64,000 bases of DNA from Streptococcus sp. HF-1907 (GCF_015594605.1 NZ_JADNQT010000004.1:58071-122070); one strand, 5' to 3'. Positions 17,636 through 26,963 are shown, numbered from the stretch's first letter. The notes: generated from the letters alone by a model not told the origin. Numbers and translations: made by a program.

Positions 17636-19087
17636 TTAAGCTTCCATACGTTTTTTAGTAATAAGAAGGATACCAGCGCCAAGAACTAAGATAGCACCTG
17701 CAATGTAAAGTATTGTAGTACCAACACTACCAGTTGAAGGAAGGATAGAACCTTTCTTGTTGACAACTTGAGTAGTCAAAGCATCTTCATTTGCTTCAGC
17801 ACGAGTGAATGTGATTTCACCGTTTGCAGCAGTACCTGTAAGTTTAGTCAATTTAGGCTCAGCAGCTTCTGTATCATGTTTAGCTTCTACAGTGAACGTG
17901 ATTGGTTTGATTGTATTATAACCTGCAGGAGTTGTTGTTTCTTCAAGAACATAATCCCCATCGTCAAGACCTTTAAATTCGAATTTAGTTGCTTCACCAG
18001 CAGTAATTTCTTTAACTTTAGTCTTTGTACCTTTAACCATCTTGTAAAGAGTGAATCCAGCACCTTTCAATGGTTGTTTATCTTTGTCAACTTTGTTTAC
18101 AACTGTTTTGTATGTGAATACAATAACGGTGTCTTTTGGAGTTTTACCGGTATCATTTGGTTTACCTGTACCCTTTTCATTTGGATTGTTTGAGTAGATG
18201 AGTGCAACTTCGTTAGGGTTACCTTTTGAACCGATAACAGCATTTTCATTAAGTTTTGCAGAGTAATCTACAGTAACTTTACCACCTGCAACACCACCAA
18301 GTGCTTTAACATCATTGATAGCAATAGTAAGTTTTGTTGAACCATCTGTGTCAGTAGTTGTAGTTAATTGGTATTGGTCTGCTGTCAATGTCTTATCGCC
18401 AACTTTAACAACAGCGTTGTTGTTGAAAGTCAAACCTTTAGACATTGTATCTGAGAATTCAAGGTAGTAAGTTTCGTATTTATCAAAGTTTTCTGCAGGC
18501 AAAGTAGCTGTCAATTGGAAAGGGACGTCATCGTTGATATCGTAGTCAGCTGAATCTTGCCAATCAGTAGTTTCACCAGTTGTGTCGTTTGTGTCTTTAA
18601 CTTTTTTCTCAACAGTTGGTGTACCAGATTTTGGTGTTACAGTAACATTTTTAACGACTTGTAAGATGTAAGAAGTGTATGCTGCTTTTTCAGCACCTTT
18701 CAAAGAACCGTCTTTATCTTTAACAAGGTAGTAACCAGCACTAAGACCTGTCAAAGCACCTGGGTTTTGCAAGTATTTACCTGCAAGGCTTGCGAATTCT
18801 TCTGTTTGACTTGCAGAGAATGTTGCCATTTTTTCAGCAAGAGCAGATGCTGAACTTACACTGTACTTATTTTGAAGAGCTGTTTGTCCATCAGTAGTAA
18901 TACCATTACCCCATTGGATATTTGATAAAGTATTGTCATTCAAATCACCAGTGAAGATTTGGTAACTTTCGTAAGTATGACCTGTAGTGTCACCATTGAT
19001 AGTGATGTCATACGCCAATGCCTTGCTACCTGTGAAGGCAAACAAAACTGCGACAAATGTCGCCAAAATTAATTTTAATCTTTTCAT
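17636..19087 (-). CDS. Backbone (major) pilin, LPxTG type
   Basis: 483-aa secreted pilin. Signal peptide at residues 1-25 (KRLKLILATFVAVLFAFTGSKALA). An N-terminal pilin domain follows, then the likely pilin motif VTVTPKSGTPTVEKKV (about 150-165), whose Lys is the expected sortase nucleophile. Isopeptide-forming and Cna-B/SpaA domains come next, with the E-box YVLEETTTPAGYN near 385. The C-terminal sorting signal is LPSTG, then a hydrophobic helix and KKRMEA tail. Strong RBS AAGGAG. The shaft subunit polymerised by the downstream sortase. Confidence 0.92.
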   Translation of the reverse strand: MKRLKLILATFVAVLFAFTGSKALAYDITINGDTTGHTYESYQIFTGDLNDNTLSNIQWGNGITTDGQTALQNKYSVSSASALAEKMATFSASQTEEFASLAGKYLQNPGALTGLSAGYYLVKDKDGSLKGAEKAAYTSYILQVVKNVTVTPKSGTPTVEKKVKDTNDTTGETTDWQDSADYDINDDVPFQLTATLPAENFDKYETYYLEFSDTMSKGLTFNNNAVVKVGDKTLTADQYQLTTTTDTDGSTKLTIAINDVKALGGVAGGKVTVDYSAKLNENAVIGSKGNPNEVALIYSNNPNEKGTGKPNDTGKTPKDTVIVFTYKTVVNKVDKDKQPLKGAGFTLYKMVKGTKTKVKEITAGEATKFEFKGLDDGDYVLEETTTPAGYNTIKPITFTVEAKHDTEAAEPKLTKLTGTAANGEITFTRAEANEDALTTQVVNKKGSILPSTGSVGTTILYIAGAILVLGAGILLITKKRMEA

Positions 19088-19208
19088 ATTAAGTCTCCTT
19101 TTTAAATTTAAGCATAGTACCTAAAAGGCACCGACAACAAGGCCCGAAGGCTTAAAGGTTAGATACTTCACCAGTAAGTATCACCACCCTTAATGGCGAA
19201 TTGATCCA
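19088..19208 (-). other. Structured spacer between adhesin and pilin genes
   Basis: Contains a 7-bp hairpin GATACTT / AAGTATC (19162-19182) and a GCC-TTCG-GGC tetraloop hairpin (19138-19152), with no T-run. In pilus operons such spacers often raise backbone over adhesin mRNA by processing or partial termination (inference). Confidence 0.45.
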
Positions 19209-22200
19209 TCAGAAGCGCCCACCTCCTTGGAAACCTTTATAAAGTTTAAGTGATAATAGCAGGGCTGCTAAGCTAGCCACTATTGCACCGAGGAATAAAA
19301 CAGGTTCAACACCCATTCCACCGGTCTTAGGCAGGTTGTAAGTTTTAATCTGCTTGTTAGTAATGGTGATAGTACCAGAAGTAGCCGTCACATCACTAGC
19401 CTTGGATGAGTCAGTGACACCATTTGAATAAGTAGCACTATATCCCGCAGGCACAACTTCTTCAACATAGTAAGAGTAAACCTCACCATTGTCTCCAACA
19501 GTTGGCAAATTATCAAAGGTCGTTGACCAATGACCACCATCATAGGTAATGTCACGTCTGCCATTCTCAACATCTACAGGTGTTGGGTTTTGATCTGAAA
19601 GACGTTTCAATTGGATAGTCACCGAACCCCCTGTCCGACTGGTATCTGAGCCATCTGGTTTTTGCCATTTTTTATCAACTGTGATAGAAGTTGTTGGTGG
19701 AAGTTTGGTATTAGAAACATATTCTTGCTTAGATTGTTTTGCTAAATTGACAGCTGAAGTTAAGTCTGTTAAACCTCCAAGATTCAATGGAGCAATCCCG
19801 GTCTCAGAGAAGTAGAAATAGTAGCGTTTTTCATTTTCTGGTAATTGATAGCCTGACGGTGCTTGAACCTCTGTCACATAGTACATTTTTCCATCTTCAA
19901 GTGATCCAATACTATTGACAGCTTCTTTCCCATCTTTCGTAATATTAAGTGTACCATTTGCTGCCGTTTTGTAAGTGGCTACCACTTTATCAGTGACATT
20001 TTCTCTCACCTCAAATTTAGCACCTGGTAGAGTGATGGCAAAATTAACATCAACTTTTATTAATTTAAAGAATTTAACAGTAGAGGCCGTACCACTAGTT
20101 GCCATTTTAGACCAACTAATGGAAGTGGTCTTTTCTCTTTTACCAGTTTTTAGACCATTAATCTCTGCTGTATTTTTAACGCTTAGTTGAGCAGTATTAT
20201 CTGCATCGACATCTCTAGTAACTTTATACTTATACTCAAGTTTCAGTCTCTTATTATTCGGGACAGTAAGTTTCAGGATACTCTTGTAAAGTCCATTACT
20301 ATCACGAACCTTTTCAACTGTCCAAGACCACTGACTTTTATCAATCTCTTGGTTGTTGACGTCATACAATTTAACAGATTCTTGTTTCAGGTCATAACTC
20401 AAATTAGTCAGGGGATCTTCTTGATACTCCAAAGTATCGGTAACAGTGTAGCTATCTTTGCCTGCAGCTAAATCTTCGGCAGCAGGGTTAATATCCAGTT
20501 TGTAGTTGACCTCACGGTTATTATTTTTCCATTCACCAGATTTAGAAATCTTTTTGCCTGGCTTGACCGTTATTTTTTGAGTATGCTCAGCTTCACCAGC
20601 AGGTGTACCATTTATTGTTGCTGACACCTTATTGGTATAAGCTTTTGTGATTGGGCTATCCAGCGGAGATAAGTCTGTTTTGAAGAAGAAACCTGCATAA
20701 AGAGTTCCAGTATTGTTTAGAGCTTCTTTTAATGTTTTTCCATTTTTAGCTGTAAAAGTAACTTTAACAGCTCCGCTTTCATCAATAGTACCGGTAACAT
20801 CAATATCATTACCATAGCCACCCGGCCAGTATGGGTTTGGCCAAGTAATCTTACCATCTGAGACAGTAAAATCGCCACTATTTAGACTATACGTCGCATG
20901 ACCATATCTGAAACCTATCAGGGACAAGCCGGAAGGTGGTGTATCTGTCAACGTCACCGTTTGCGTGTCATCAGCCAATTTAACTTTGACAACCCAGAAT
21001 ATTGTACCATCTTTTTGAATCTCATGTTCGGTGTTATTAGTATTGTACTCAGAAGCTTGACCATCCCAGGCATAACTATTCCCATCCATCTTGAAGACTT
21101 TACCTGTCTCTTCATATTTGTAACTAGCCTCTTTTGAGAAACCGCTACTTGATATAGTATTGGTGAAATAAATGACTGTAGATTTATTAATAGTAGACCG
21201 GTAGTCTAAGGTAATATCTGAACCTTGATAAGCCTTCAATAACTTAAACTTATATTTGCTATAAGTCTTATCAGAGCTAATTTGGCTATATGGCGTATAC
21301 TGCCAAGTTGAATTTCCTGATTCCCAAACGTTGAATTCAAAATTTCCTGAGCCAAAAACCTGTACTAATTTATTATAGACAGCATCTAATTGGGCTCTTG
21401 TAAAATAATGTTCACCGTTGTTGGTGCCATCTTTTCCCCTTAAAACATCTTCAAATTCTGTACCAGACGGAATTTTACCACTTCCGGGCACCTTGATAGT
21501 AGACTGCCATGTCAATTCCTTGATATCCGAGTCAGAGGTTGCTTCCATTTTCTTAAAGGTTTTATCTAGCCCACCGGTTTTATCATTTTTACCTGTGACC
21601 GTTGCAGAAGCACTAGAGTTTTCCCCTCCATCTGTAATCGTTGCCGTATTAGTAAATGTTTTAGCGGATTCAGCCCAATTGTTTGGTTTTGCACCGGCAT
21701 CCGTTGTGTAGGTGATAGTGTACTTATTTGTATTTCTGCTACCTGAAGTTGCTGTAAATTTATAGCCAGTAGATGTCTTTGTCGCACCTTCTGCTGGTGA
21801 GATTTTAACATCACTTGCTTTAGCAATCATGTCGTCCTTCAATTCAGCACCAGCAATGTCGTTTTGGTTTTCATTTACGATAATGGTCCATTTGACCTTG
21901 TTGGTATTCTTATCATAAGAACCAGACTTACTAATTTTATTTCGATAAAGTTCCAGTTGATTATCTTTATGTTGATTTGGAATATCTGGCGTTGTCACAT
22001 CTAACCCATTTCCAACATATGTTGATTTCCCAGCTGGAAAACCCGAAATCTTATAACGATAGGTTATCGTATATTTCTGATTAGCACCGAGTTTAGGGAG
22101 CTGAGTCGTAAATTTACCATTTGATTCATTCAGATTTATACCACTTGTCACATCTGTTGTTGACCAGTCGCTATTGGTTCGAATAACCTTTAATTTTTCA

Positions 22201-23576
22201 AATCTTTCAATCTTGAAACCATCAACCTTTAATGTATCTGTTAGATTGACCACATCTTTAGTCCCCTTATTTGAGGAAACTTCAACAGTATAGTTCAAGT
22301 AGGCACTATCACCATCGTAAGTGACATTCCCCCACTTATTACTAGAAACATCATACTGTGCTTGCTGAGGCTCTTCTTTCTTATCAATTGATGATGATGG
22401 CACTGTTATCGTAACTTTATCTGTAAACGGAATCTCGTAGTCGCCCGTTTCTTTTCGATAAGTTTGACCGATAGACGCAGCATACTTTAGGTCTCCTTTA
22501 ACATAATCCTTCGCATTGGCCACATAAGTATCCAAGAAAGTTAAAACTAGATACCTCTTACCATTTTGCTGAACGAATTTATATTTGTAGGCATCATTAG
22601 AACCATCTTGGCCTATATATTCTTGATTTTCATTGACCTTAGGATCCCAAGTGGTATCAGCTGGCAGTTCAATGGCGTAAGACTTGCTCTTATTCAGTTC
22701 AGTCAAAGGAATATTATAGTGTAACTTTAATTCAGTTGATAACGTTTTGGTATTTCCAGTAGTTGTCTCAGTAGTTGTCCCTTCAAAACCACCGTTTTGA
22801 AGGTATGGTTTAAAGTCTTCATACTCAACCCCCGCAATAGTATAAGTTGAGAAGGTATCTGACTTAAAGGCAACACTAGTAACGCTTTCCTGTTCATCTT
22901 GTTTAATATCTGTACCTGATTTTTCAGTTAAATCTTCAATTTGGTTGACGTCATTATTCTTGAAGTGATAAAGTTTCCAACCATCTTGGAGGTTTGAACT
23001 TTCAACTGCATTCTTGAAGTTCATGGAAACCTTAACCTCTTTGCTTGGTTCCACTTCTGCGCCAGCTTCATTGACAAAGGAAATGTCGTAAGAATAAGAT
23101 GAAAGTAAGCTTTGTTTGCTATCATCTAAGACTTGTTGAATCTTGTCTGTGAGGGCTTGGCTATTAGTGATCGGAGTAACCTTGAGGTTAACCTTTTCTG
23201 CAAAAGTATCTGCCTCATAGTCCACCTTAACGGTGACATCATCAGTATCCGCTGACAGGCTACCTGCCTTGCGGTAACTTTCATCTGGTGTACTCTCCGT
23301 TTGACTAGCTTTTGATTCTGTCGCCTGATGGTTTGCCTCTGTAGCCGATGACTGACTGTCTTGTTCTTTTTCCGTTACAGGCGTTCCCGAAGAGGATTCC
23401 TGCGTCTGTAAAACTGAGCTACTAGTATTATTGCTCAAGGTAAGAGCTGGCAAGACTAAGGCGTAGGTGGTACAAAAAACGACCACAATAGACACCGCTA
23501 GAGCTATTTTTGCCAAACGGCTATCGCGTAATCTTTGCCTAAGTAGCAAAGCCAATTTATCAAGTAGTAATTTCAT
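19209..23576 (-). CDS. Large pilus tip adhesin, LPxTG type
   Basis: 1455-aa cell-surface protein. Unusual N-terminus: about 23 mostly basic residues, then a hydrophobic helix (IALAVSIVVVFCTTYALVLPALTLS) as in streptococcal SpaA-type adhesins. A Ser/Thr/Glu-rich linker (about 45-105) follows, then many isopeptide-type beta domains. Two C-terminal Cna-B domains carry E-boxes (YYVTEVQAPSGYQ, YYVEEVVPAGYSA). Sorting signal is LPKTG plus membrane helix. No von Willebrand or lectin motif was recognised, so the ligand is unknown. Start set at 23576, 7 nt after GAGG; an ATG 6 nt upstream is too close to that box. First structural gene after the pilus signal peptidase. Confidence 0.9.
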   Translation of the reverse strand: MKLLLDKLALLLRQRLRDSRLAKIALAVSIVVVFCTTYALVLPALTLSNNTSSSVLQTQESSSGTPVTEKEQDSQSSATEANHQATESKASQTESTPDESYRKAGSLSADTDDVTVKVDYEADTFAEKVNLKVTPITNSQALTDKIQQVLDDSKQSLLSSYSYDISFVNEAGAEVEPSKEVKVSMNFKNAVESSNLQDGWKLYHFKNNDVNQIEDLTEKSGTDIKQDEQESVTSVAFKSDTFSTYTIAGVEYEDFKPYLQNGGFEGTTTETTTGNTKTLSTELKLHYNIPLTELNKSKSYAIELPADTTWDPKVNENQEYIGQDGSNDAYKYKFVQQNGKRYLVLTFLDTYVANAKDYVKGDLKYAASIGQTYRKETGDYEIPFTDKVTITVPSSSIDKKEEPQQAQYDVSSNKWGNVTYDGDSAYLNYTVEVSSNKGTKDVVNLTDTLKVDGFKIERFEKLKVIRTNSDWSTTDVTSGINLNESNGKFTTQLPKLGANQKYTITYRYKISGFPAGKSTYVGNGLDVTTPDIPNQHKDNQLELYRNKISKSGSYDKNTNKVKWTIIVNENQNDIAGAELKDDMIAKASDVKISPAEGATKTSTGYKFTATSGSRNTNKYTITYTTDAGAKPNNWAESAKTFTNTATITDGGENSSASATVTGKNDKTGGLDKTFKKMEATSDSDIKELTWQSTIKVPGSGKIPSGTEFEDVLRGKDGTNNGEHYFTRAQLDAVYNKLVQVFGSGNFEFNVWESGNSTWQYTPYSQISSDKTYSKYKFKLLKAYQGSDITLDYRSTINKSTVIYFTNTISSSGFSKEASYKYEETGKVFKMDGNSYAWDGQASEYNTNNTEHEIQKDGTIFWVVKVKLADDTQTVTLTDTPPSGLSLIGFRYGHATYSLNSGDFTVSDGKITWPNPYWPGGYGNDIDVTGTIDESGAVKVTFTAKNGKTLKEALNNTGTLYAGFFFKTDLSPLDSPITKAYTNKVSATINGTPAGEAEHTQKITVKPGKKISKSGEWKNNNREVNYKLDINPAAEDLAAGKDSYTVTDTLEYQEDPLTNLSYDLKQESVKLYDVNNQEIDKSQWSWTVEKVRDSNGLYKSILKLTVPNNKRLKLEYKYKVTRDVDADNTAQLSVKNTAEINGLKTGKREKTTSISWSKMATSGTASTVKFFKLIKVDVNFAITLPGAKFEVRENVTDKVVATYKTAANGTLNITKDGKEAVNSIGSLEDGKMYYVTEVQAPSGYQLPENEKRYYFYFSETGIAPLNLGGLTDLTSAVNLAKQSKQEYVSNTKLPPTTSITVDKKWQKPDGSDTSRTGGSVTIQLKRLSDQNPTPVDVENGRRDITYDGGHWSTTFDNLPTVGDNGEVYSYYVEEVVPAGYSATYSNGVTDSSKASDVTATSGTITITNKQIKTYNLPKTGGMGVEPVLFLGAIVASLAALLLSLKLYKGFQGGGRF

Positions 23577-23611
23577 ACGCATTCCTCACAATTCCTTTCC
23601 ATAAAAAGCCA

Positions 23612-24238
23612 TTAGTGAACCCAACTCACTCGATTAAGTGGCCAAATTCGGAAAGTTAACTTTCCAACTAATTGTTCATCACCAACAGTACCAACAGCGG
23701 TATTCCGTGAGTCAATTGAGACACTACGATGATCTCCCATAACAAAGACTTTCCCATCGGGGACTTGATAAGGTAATTTAATGTTGGTCTCACCATAAGC
23801 CTTCTCACCTTTAGAAAGGTAGGGTTCTTTGATTTTCTTGCCATCAACGCTGACATTCCCTTTTTTATCAATATTAACCCATTGACCTGAGGTGGCAATC
23901 ACACGCTTGACCAAGACCTTATTATTATAGTAGAAGGCAATGACATCGCCTTGCTTGAGCTTTTTAGCGTTTACAGATACGACCATATCACCAGATTTTA
24001 AAGTTGGGGTCATTGAACTACCATAAATTTGAAGGACTGGAAGCCAAAGCGTGGCGATGAGCACTGCGACAGCTGCGACAGTGATTAACGTAAAAATCGT
24101 ACTCTTCAAAGTACGTCGATAACGTTGCCTATATTTTATCTTAGCCAACTCTTTAGCCATGATTTCCGCTTTGGGCAAGTCAGCTAGGGTTGGCTTCATA
24201 CTATTTATTTTTTCACTCTCCTGAGATTCTTTTCTCAT
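23612..24238 (-). CDS. Pilus-associated type I signal peptidase
   Basis: 208-aa LepB/SipA-type peptidase. A roughly 45-residue basic cytoplasmic N-terminus precedes one membrane helix (STIFTLITVAAVAVLIATLWL). Catalytic Ser is in YGSSMTPTL (about 83) and catalytic Lys in NKVLVKRVIA (about 121). The C-terminal GDHRSVSIDSR box is present. Both catalytic residues are kept, unlike the inactive SipA pilus chaperones of S. pyogenes. It sits in the pilus operon upstream of the adhesin gene and probably processes pilus precursors. It is distinct from the housekeeping signal peptidase at 40.8 kb. Confidence 0.9.
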   Translation of the reverse strand: MRKESQESEKINSMKPTLADLPKAEIMAKELAKIKYRQRYRRTLKSTIFTLITVAAVAVLIATLWLPVLQIYGSSMTPTLKSGDMVVSVNAKKLKQGDVIAFYYNNKVLVKRVIATSGQWVNIDKKGNVSVDGKKIKEPYLSKGEKAYGETNIKLPYQVPDGKVFVMGDHRSVSIDSRNTAVGTVGDEQLVGKLTFRIWPLNRVSWVH

Positions 24239-24259
24239 ACCGAAGAATTCCTATCTAGT

Positions 24260-24508
24260 TTACTTTTTTAATTGTTGAATATTGGCTAAATATTGGTCAG
24301 CTGCCTTCTGGGCTGCTTCAAAAATTCCATTCAATTCCAAGGCTGCTTCTGCAATGGATCCTGCTTTGGCAATCTTGATGTCTTTGTCATTTAAAGCTGA
24401 TTTAAGTGATTCAACCTCTGCTTCAAGGCGTTCAATTTCTTGTGCCTGGGAGACCAATAAATCTAACAAATCTGTTCGACGTAATTTTCGTAATTGTTTT
24501 TCGTTCAT
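24260..24508 (-). CDS. Small coiled-coil protein heading the pilus operon
   Basis: 82-aa charged protein (MNEKQLRKLRRTDLLDLLVS...). Residues 20-50 form a heptad-like Leu/Glu/Lys coiled coil (EIERLEAEVESLKSALNDKDIKI), followed by AGSIAEAALELNGIFEAAQKAADQYL. No signal peptide. Similar small proteins accompany signal peptidase genes in streptococcal surface loci; function unknown. I chose ATG at 24508 because a promoter ending at 24553 places the transcript start near 24541-24546. That makes the in-frame ATG at 24541 unlikely. Confidence 0.7.
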   Translation of the reverse strand: MNEKQLRKLRRTDLLDLLVSQAQEIERLEAEVESLKSALNDKDIKIAKAGSIAEAALELNGIFEAAQKAADQYLANIQQLKK

Positions 24509-24552
24509 ACTATTTTCCATGATAGACAAGGGGAAGCCCATTATTTAAATAA

Positions 24553-24581
24553 AGTCTACAACTTCCAAAAGGATTTTTCAA
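24553..24581 (-). promoter_or_regulatory. Pilus operon promoter
   Basis: -35 TTGAAA (24581-24576), 17-bp spacer, -10 TAGACT (24558-24553). The weak -10 suggests dependence on an activator. A second possible promoter lies just upstream (TTGCAT-17-CATATT). Confidence 0.6.
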
Positions 24582-24657
24582 GTAATATGCTCATGTAAAT
24601 TATTTTATGCAAATCCACGTCTTATCTTTTTGGTATCATTACCCTAATCATGTGTTC

Positions 24658-24674
24658 AAAAAAAAAAAAAAAAA
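24658..24674. repeat. 17-nt poly(A) tract upstream of the pilus promoter
   Basis: Uninterrupted run of 17 A (T on the minus strand), ending 77 bp upstream of the pilus -35 box. Runs this long are prone to slippage; possible phase-variation or curvature element. Confidence 0.8.
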
Positions 24675-24731
24675 CAGATTTCGATGAGAAATATCTTAAA
24701 ATATCTTTCTCACCCCATATCCGACAACTAA

Positions 24732-24760
24732 CAAAAAAGCCCTTAGAAAAATATTCTAAG
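24732..24760 (-). terminator. Terminator of the CHAP hydrolase gene
   Basis: Stem CTTAGAA / TTCTAAG, then GGGCTTTTTTG on the minus strand. Insulates the pilus operon from the CHAP gene. Confidence 0.8.
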
Positions 24761-24789
24761 AACTTCATTTTTGATCGTCAAGAGTCAGA

Positions 24790-26364
24790 TTACTTGTGAC
24801 CAATAACGTATGTCAATTGAGAGGCTTGGGATGCTGAGAAGGTACGGTAAGATACCACGCCAAGTCCCATAGCGTTTGATTCTGAGATAAGGACGCTACC
24901 GTCTTCTTTGACTTCTTCTACGATAGCAACGTGACCATAGGTTGCATCAGCTCCCGCTTGACCTGGCGCAAATGAGACCGCGTAACCAACTTTTGCTTCG
25001 TGGGTTGTTTCGTAGCCAACTTGATGTTGCCAGTCACCACCATTTCCCATATACTCACCAAAGCTATAGCCCAGCTCTTTGGCACGGTTATATACATACC
25101 AGGTACATTGTCCCCAAGGGTAGGTTGATGCTGTGTAGGCTGACGCATTCATTGATGCTGAGACTTGGAAGCCTGTCGGAACATTTGCGAGCATAGCTGT
25201 TGATAGATTCTTCAATTCATCTGGAATAGCTGGTGTGCCTCCGTGTTCGTCAATCCAACGGTCAAGATTTTCCATGATTTTAGCACGACGTTCTCCGCTA
25301 CCAGATGCGTCTGTAAAGTAAACACCACCTTCTGCAACGGTGTTCAACTGACCAGCTGCCAATTTCTTAGCTTTATCATCTTGGACTTTGAAAGTAACAT
25401 TTTTATTGTCGATGATAGTAGTCTTAGTCAATGCCATCACTGCAGCTTCATCGCTGTAGTTCTGAGCATTTTCAGGATTGTTATCAAAAGCACCGTAACC
25501 AAACATATTGGCACCAGCTAGACGAGCGACACCCGCAGTTCCTAGGGAACTTTCAGAGATAGCAATAGCTACAATCGCACGCACGTCCAAACCACTTTTA
25601 CGCTCCCATTCAAGCAACTTTTTACCGTTGATGCGGTTGCTATCGTAAGCAATACCCGTGCTTTGTAAAAAGCCATCCAACTGCTCTGCGGAAATACCAT
25701 AGCGGTGTGCTAAAATGTTGTGCGTGTAAGCATCTTTTCCTGACCAATGCTCAACATAAAATGGTGTTGCAGTAACTGCGCTGTTGACTACATTCTCATC
25801 AAATCCAGCTACAGCTGCTGAGATAGTAGGTTGTTGAGAAGAAGTGGCAGTCGTTGATGATGAGCTTGCAGTGGCTGCTTTAGCGACCGAAGTGGCGCTT
25901 GATGTCGCTGTTTTAGTTTCTGTTTTGGTTACTTCTTTACTTGTTTCAGTTGATTTACTGCTTTCAGAACTTGCTTCTGTAGCTTTTTTTTCTTCTGAAG
26001 AAGAGGCTGTTTCTGAGGAGGAAGTAGACTGTGTTTGCTCTGATCGATCTGTATTTGTCTCTGATGAAGCTTCAGAACTTGCGCTGATTTCACTTGTTTG
26101 AGATGAGGTTGTCTCACTTGTGTTGACAGTAGTTTCTGCTGTACTAGTTGTCGTTTTTGATTCGTCTACTGAAGGGGCAGCCTCTGTAGGAGTTTCATCG
26201 CTTTGTTCTTCAGTCTTGGCTTGATTTTCCTGCGCATTGGTACTCTCACTTAGCAATACTGAACTATGCTGAGTAGCTTCCTCAGCTAGGACTAGCAAAG
26301 GTGAACTATTTGATAAGATTAATCCACTAATTAAGAGTAGGGATAATACTTTATTTTTTTTCAT
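24790..26364 (-). CDS. Secreted Ser/Thr-rich cell-wall hydrolase with CHAP domain
   Basis: 524-aa exported protein. Signal peptide at residues 1-27 (KKNKVLSLLLISGLILSNSSPLLVLA). A 145-residue tract of Ser, Thr, Glu and Ala follows (about 30-185). A glucosaminidase-like (lysozyme fold) domain (about 200-375) contains AIAISESSLGTAGVARLAGANMFG. A C-terminal CHAP amidase domain has the catalytic Cys in QCTWYVYNRA (about 420) and His in YGHVAIVEEV. Probably cleaves peptidoglycan during cell separation. The long Ser/Thr tract is a plausible O-glycosylation target for the GtfA/GtfB pair. Monocistronic, with its own terminator. Confidence 0.88.
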   Translation of the reverse strand: MKKNKVLSLLLISGLILSNSSPLLVLAEEATQHSSVLLSESTNAQENQAKTEEQSDETPTEAAPSVDESKTTTSTAETTVNTSETTSSQTSEISASSEASSETNTDRSEQTQSTSSSETASSSEEKKATEASSESSKSTETSKEVTKTETKTATSSATSVAKAATASSSSTTATSSQQPTISAAVAGFDENVVNSAVTATPFYVEHWSGKDAYTHNILAHRYGISAEQLDGFLQSTGIAYDSNRINGKKLLEWERKSGLDVRAIVAIAISESSLGTAGVARLAGANMFGYGAFDNNPENAQNYSDEAAVMALTKTTIIDNKNVTFKVQDDKAKKLAAGQLNTVAEGGVYFTDASGSGERRAKIMENLDRWIDEHGGTPAIPDELKNLSTAMLANVPTGFQVSASMNASAYTASTYPWGQCTWYVYNRAKELGYSFGEYMGNGGDWQHQVGYETTHEAKVGYAVSFAPGQAGADATYGHVAIVEEVKEDGSVLISESNAMGLGVVSYRTFSASQASQLTYVIGHK

Positions 26365-26510
26365 TTATCTTACTCACTTATTCTTGATTTTAGTCACTCT
26401 CACTAGTTTAGCACAAGTGAATCATTTTTTCTAATAAAACTAACTGAAAATTTCACAGCCTCTAAGTCATACTTTCTTTTTCTAAAAATAAAAACTTCCA
26501 ACTACTGCTC

Positions 26511-26536
26511 AAAAAGACGAGATACTAACCTCGTCT
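26511..26536 (-). terminator. Terminator of the RYxNGD peptide operon
   Basis: Stem AGACGAG / CTCGTCT around an 8-nt loop, then TTTTTG on the minus strand, 41 nt past the last peptide stop. Confidence 0.9.
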
Positions 26537-26577
26537 AAAAAATATTTGATTGTCTGGGACTTCCACCAACAGACTTC

Positions 26578-26643
26578 TCATAAGGAGTTGAGAGTTGGTA
26601 GGCTGTCTCCGTTTTTATAGCGATTTAGATTAAATTTCAACAT
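26578..26643 (-). CDS. RYxNGD micropeptide 6 (21 aa)
   Basis: Predicted MLKFNLNRYKNGDSLPTLNSL, slightly over the family length because of an eight-residue C-terminal extension after NGD. ATG is 5 nt after AAAGGAG. It shares the N-x-x-R-Y-K-N-G-D core with five tandem paralogues upstream, with different synonymous codons (CGC TAT AAA AAC GGA GAC). Last gene before the terminator. No signal peptide or double-glycine leader; function unknown. Confidence 0.6.
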   Translation of the reverse strand: MLKFNLNRYKNGDSLPTLNSL

Positions 26644-26713
26644 AGGAGCTCCTTTATACTATCTACTTTTTCGTGCGGGATAATGGTAACATTCCAAAAT
26701 CACATACCAAAAA

Positions 26714-26752
26714 CTAGCCAATGTCACCATTTTTAAATCTTGAGATATTCAG
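26714..26752 (-). CDS. RYxNGD micropeptide 5 (12 aa, CTG start)
   Basis: Frame reads xNISRFKNGDIG. A perfect AAAAGGAGGT stands 6 nt before CTG, exactly where the ATG lies in the paralogues. Start is therefore CTG, or the ATG has mutated and this copy is weak. Tyr of the core is replaced by Phe, the only such change. Stop TAG. Confidence 0.45.
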   Translation of the reverse strand: MNISRFKNGDIG

Positions 26753-26806
26753 TTGAATACCTCCTTTTGTCGCTATCCTAATCACTGAGTTACAATTCCA
26801 AGGAAC

Positions 26807-26851
26807 TCAGTAATCTCCGTTTTTGTACCTGTTCAAATTCATCTTTAGCAT
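26807..26851 (-). CDS. RYxNGD micropeptide 4 (14 aa)
   Basis: Predicted MLKMNLNRYKNGDY. GGAGGT lies 5 nt before the ATG. Core codons AGG TAC AAA AAC GGA GAT differ at third positions from the other copies. After the stop, an ACTGAGT / ACTCAGT hairpin separates it from copy 5. Confidence 0.6.
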   Translation of the reverse strand: MLKMNLNRYKNGDY

Positions 26852-26903
26852 TGCGCACCTCCGACAGTTTAAACATATACTACATTGGACCGACCTCCAT
26901 TTT

Positions 26904-26963
26904 TTAGATTTGTTTGGAAACCTTGTCGCCGTTACTATAGCGACCCACATTAACCATCAACAT
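26904..26963 (-). CDS. RYxNGD micropeptide 3 (19 aa)
   Basis: Predicted MLMVNVGRYSNGDKVSKQI. GGAGGT is 7 nt before the ATG. Lys of the core is Ser here, and six residues follow NGD. The sequence after the stop can be read in another frame as N-L-K-N-G-G, perhaps a decayed further copy. Confidence 0.6.
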   Translation of the reverse strand: MLMVNVGRYSNGDKVSKQI

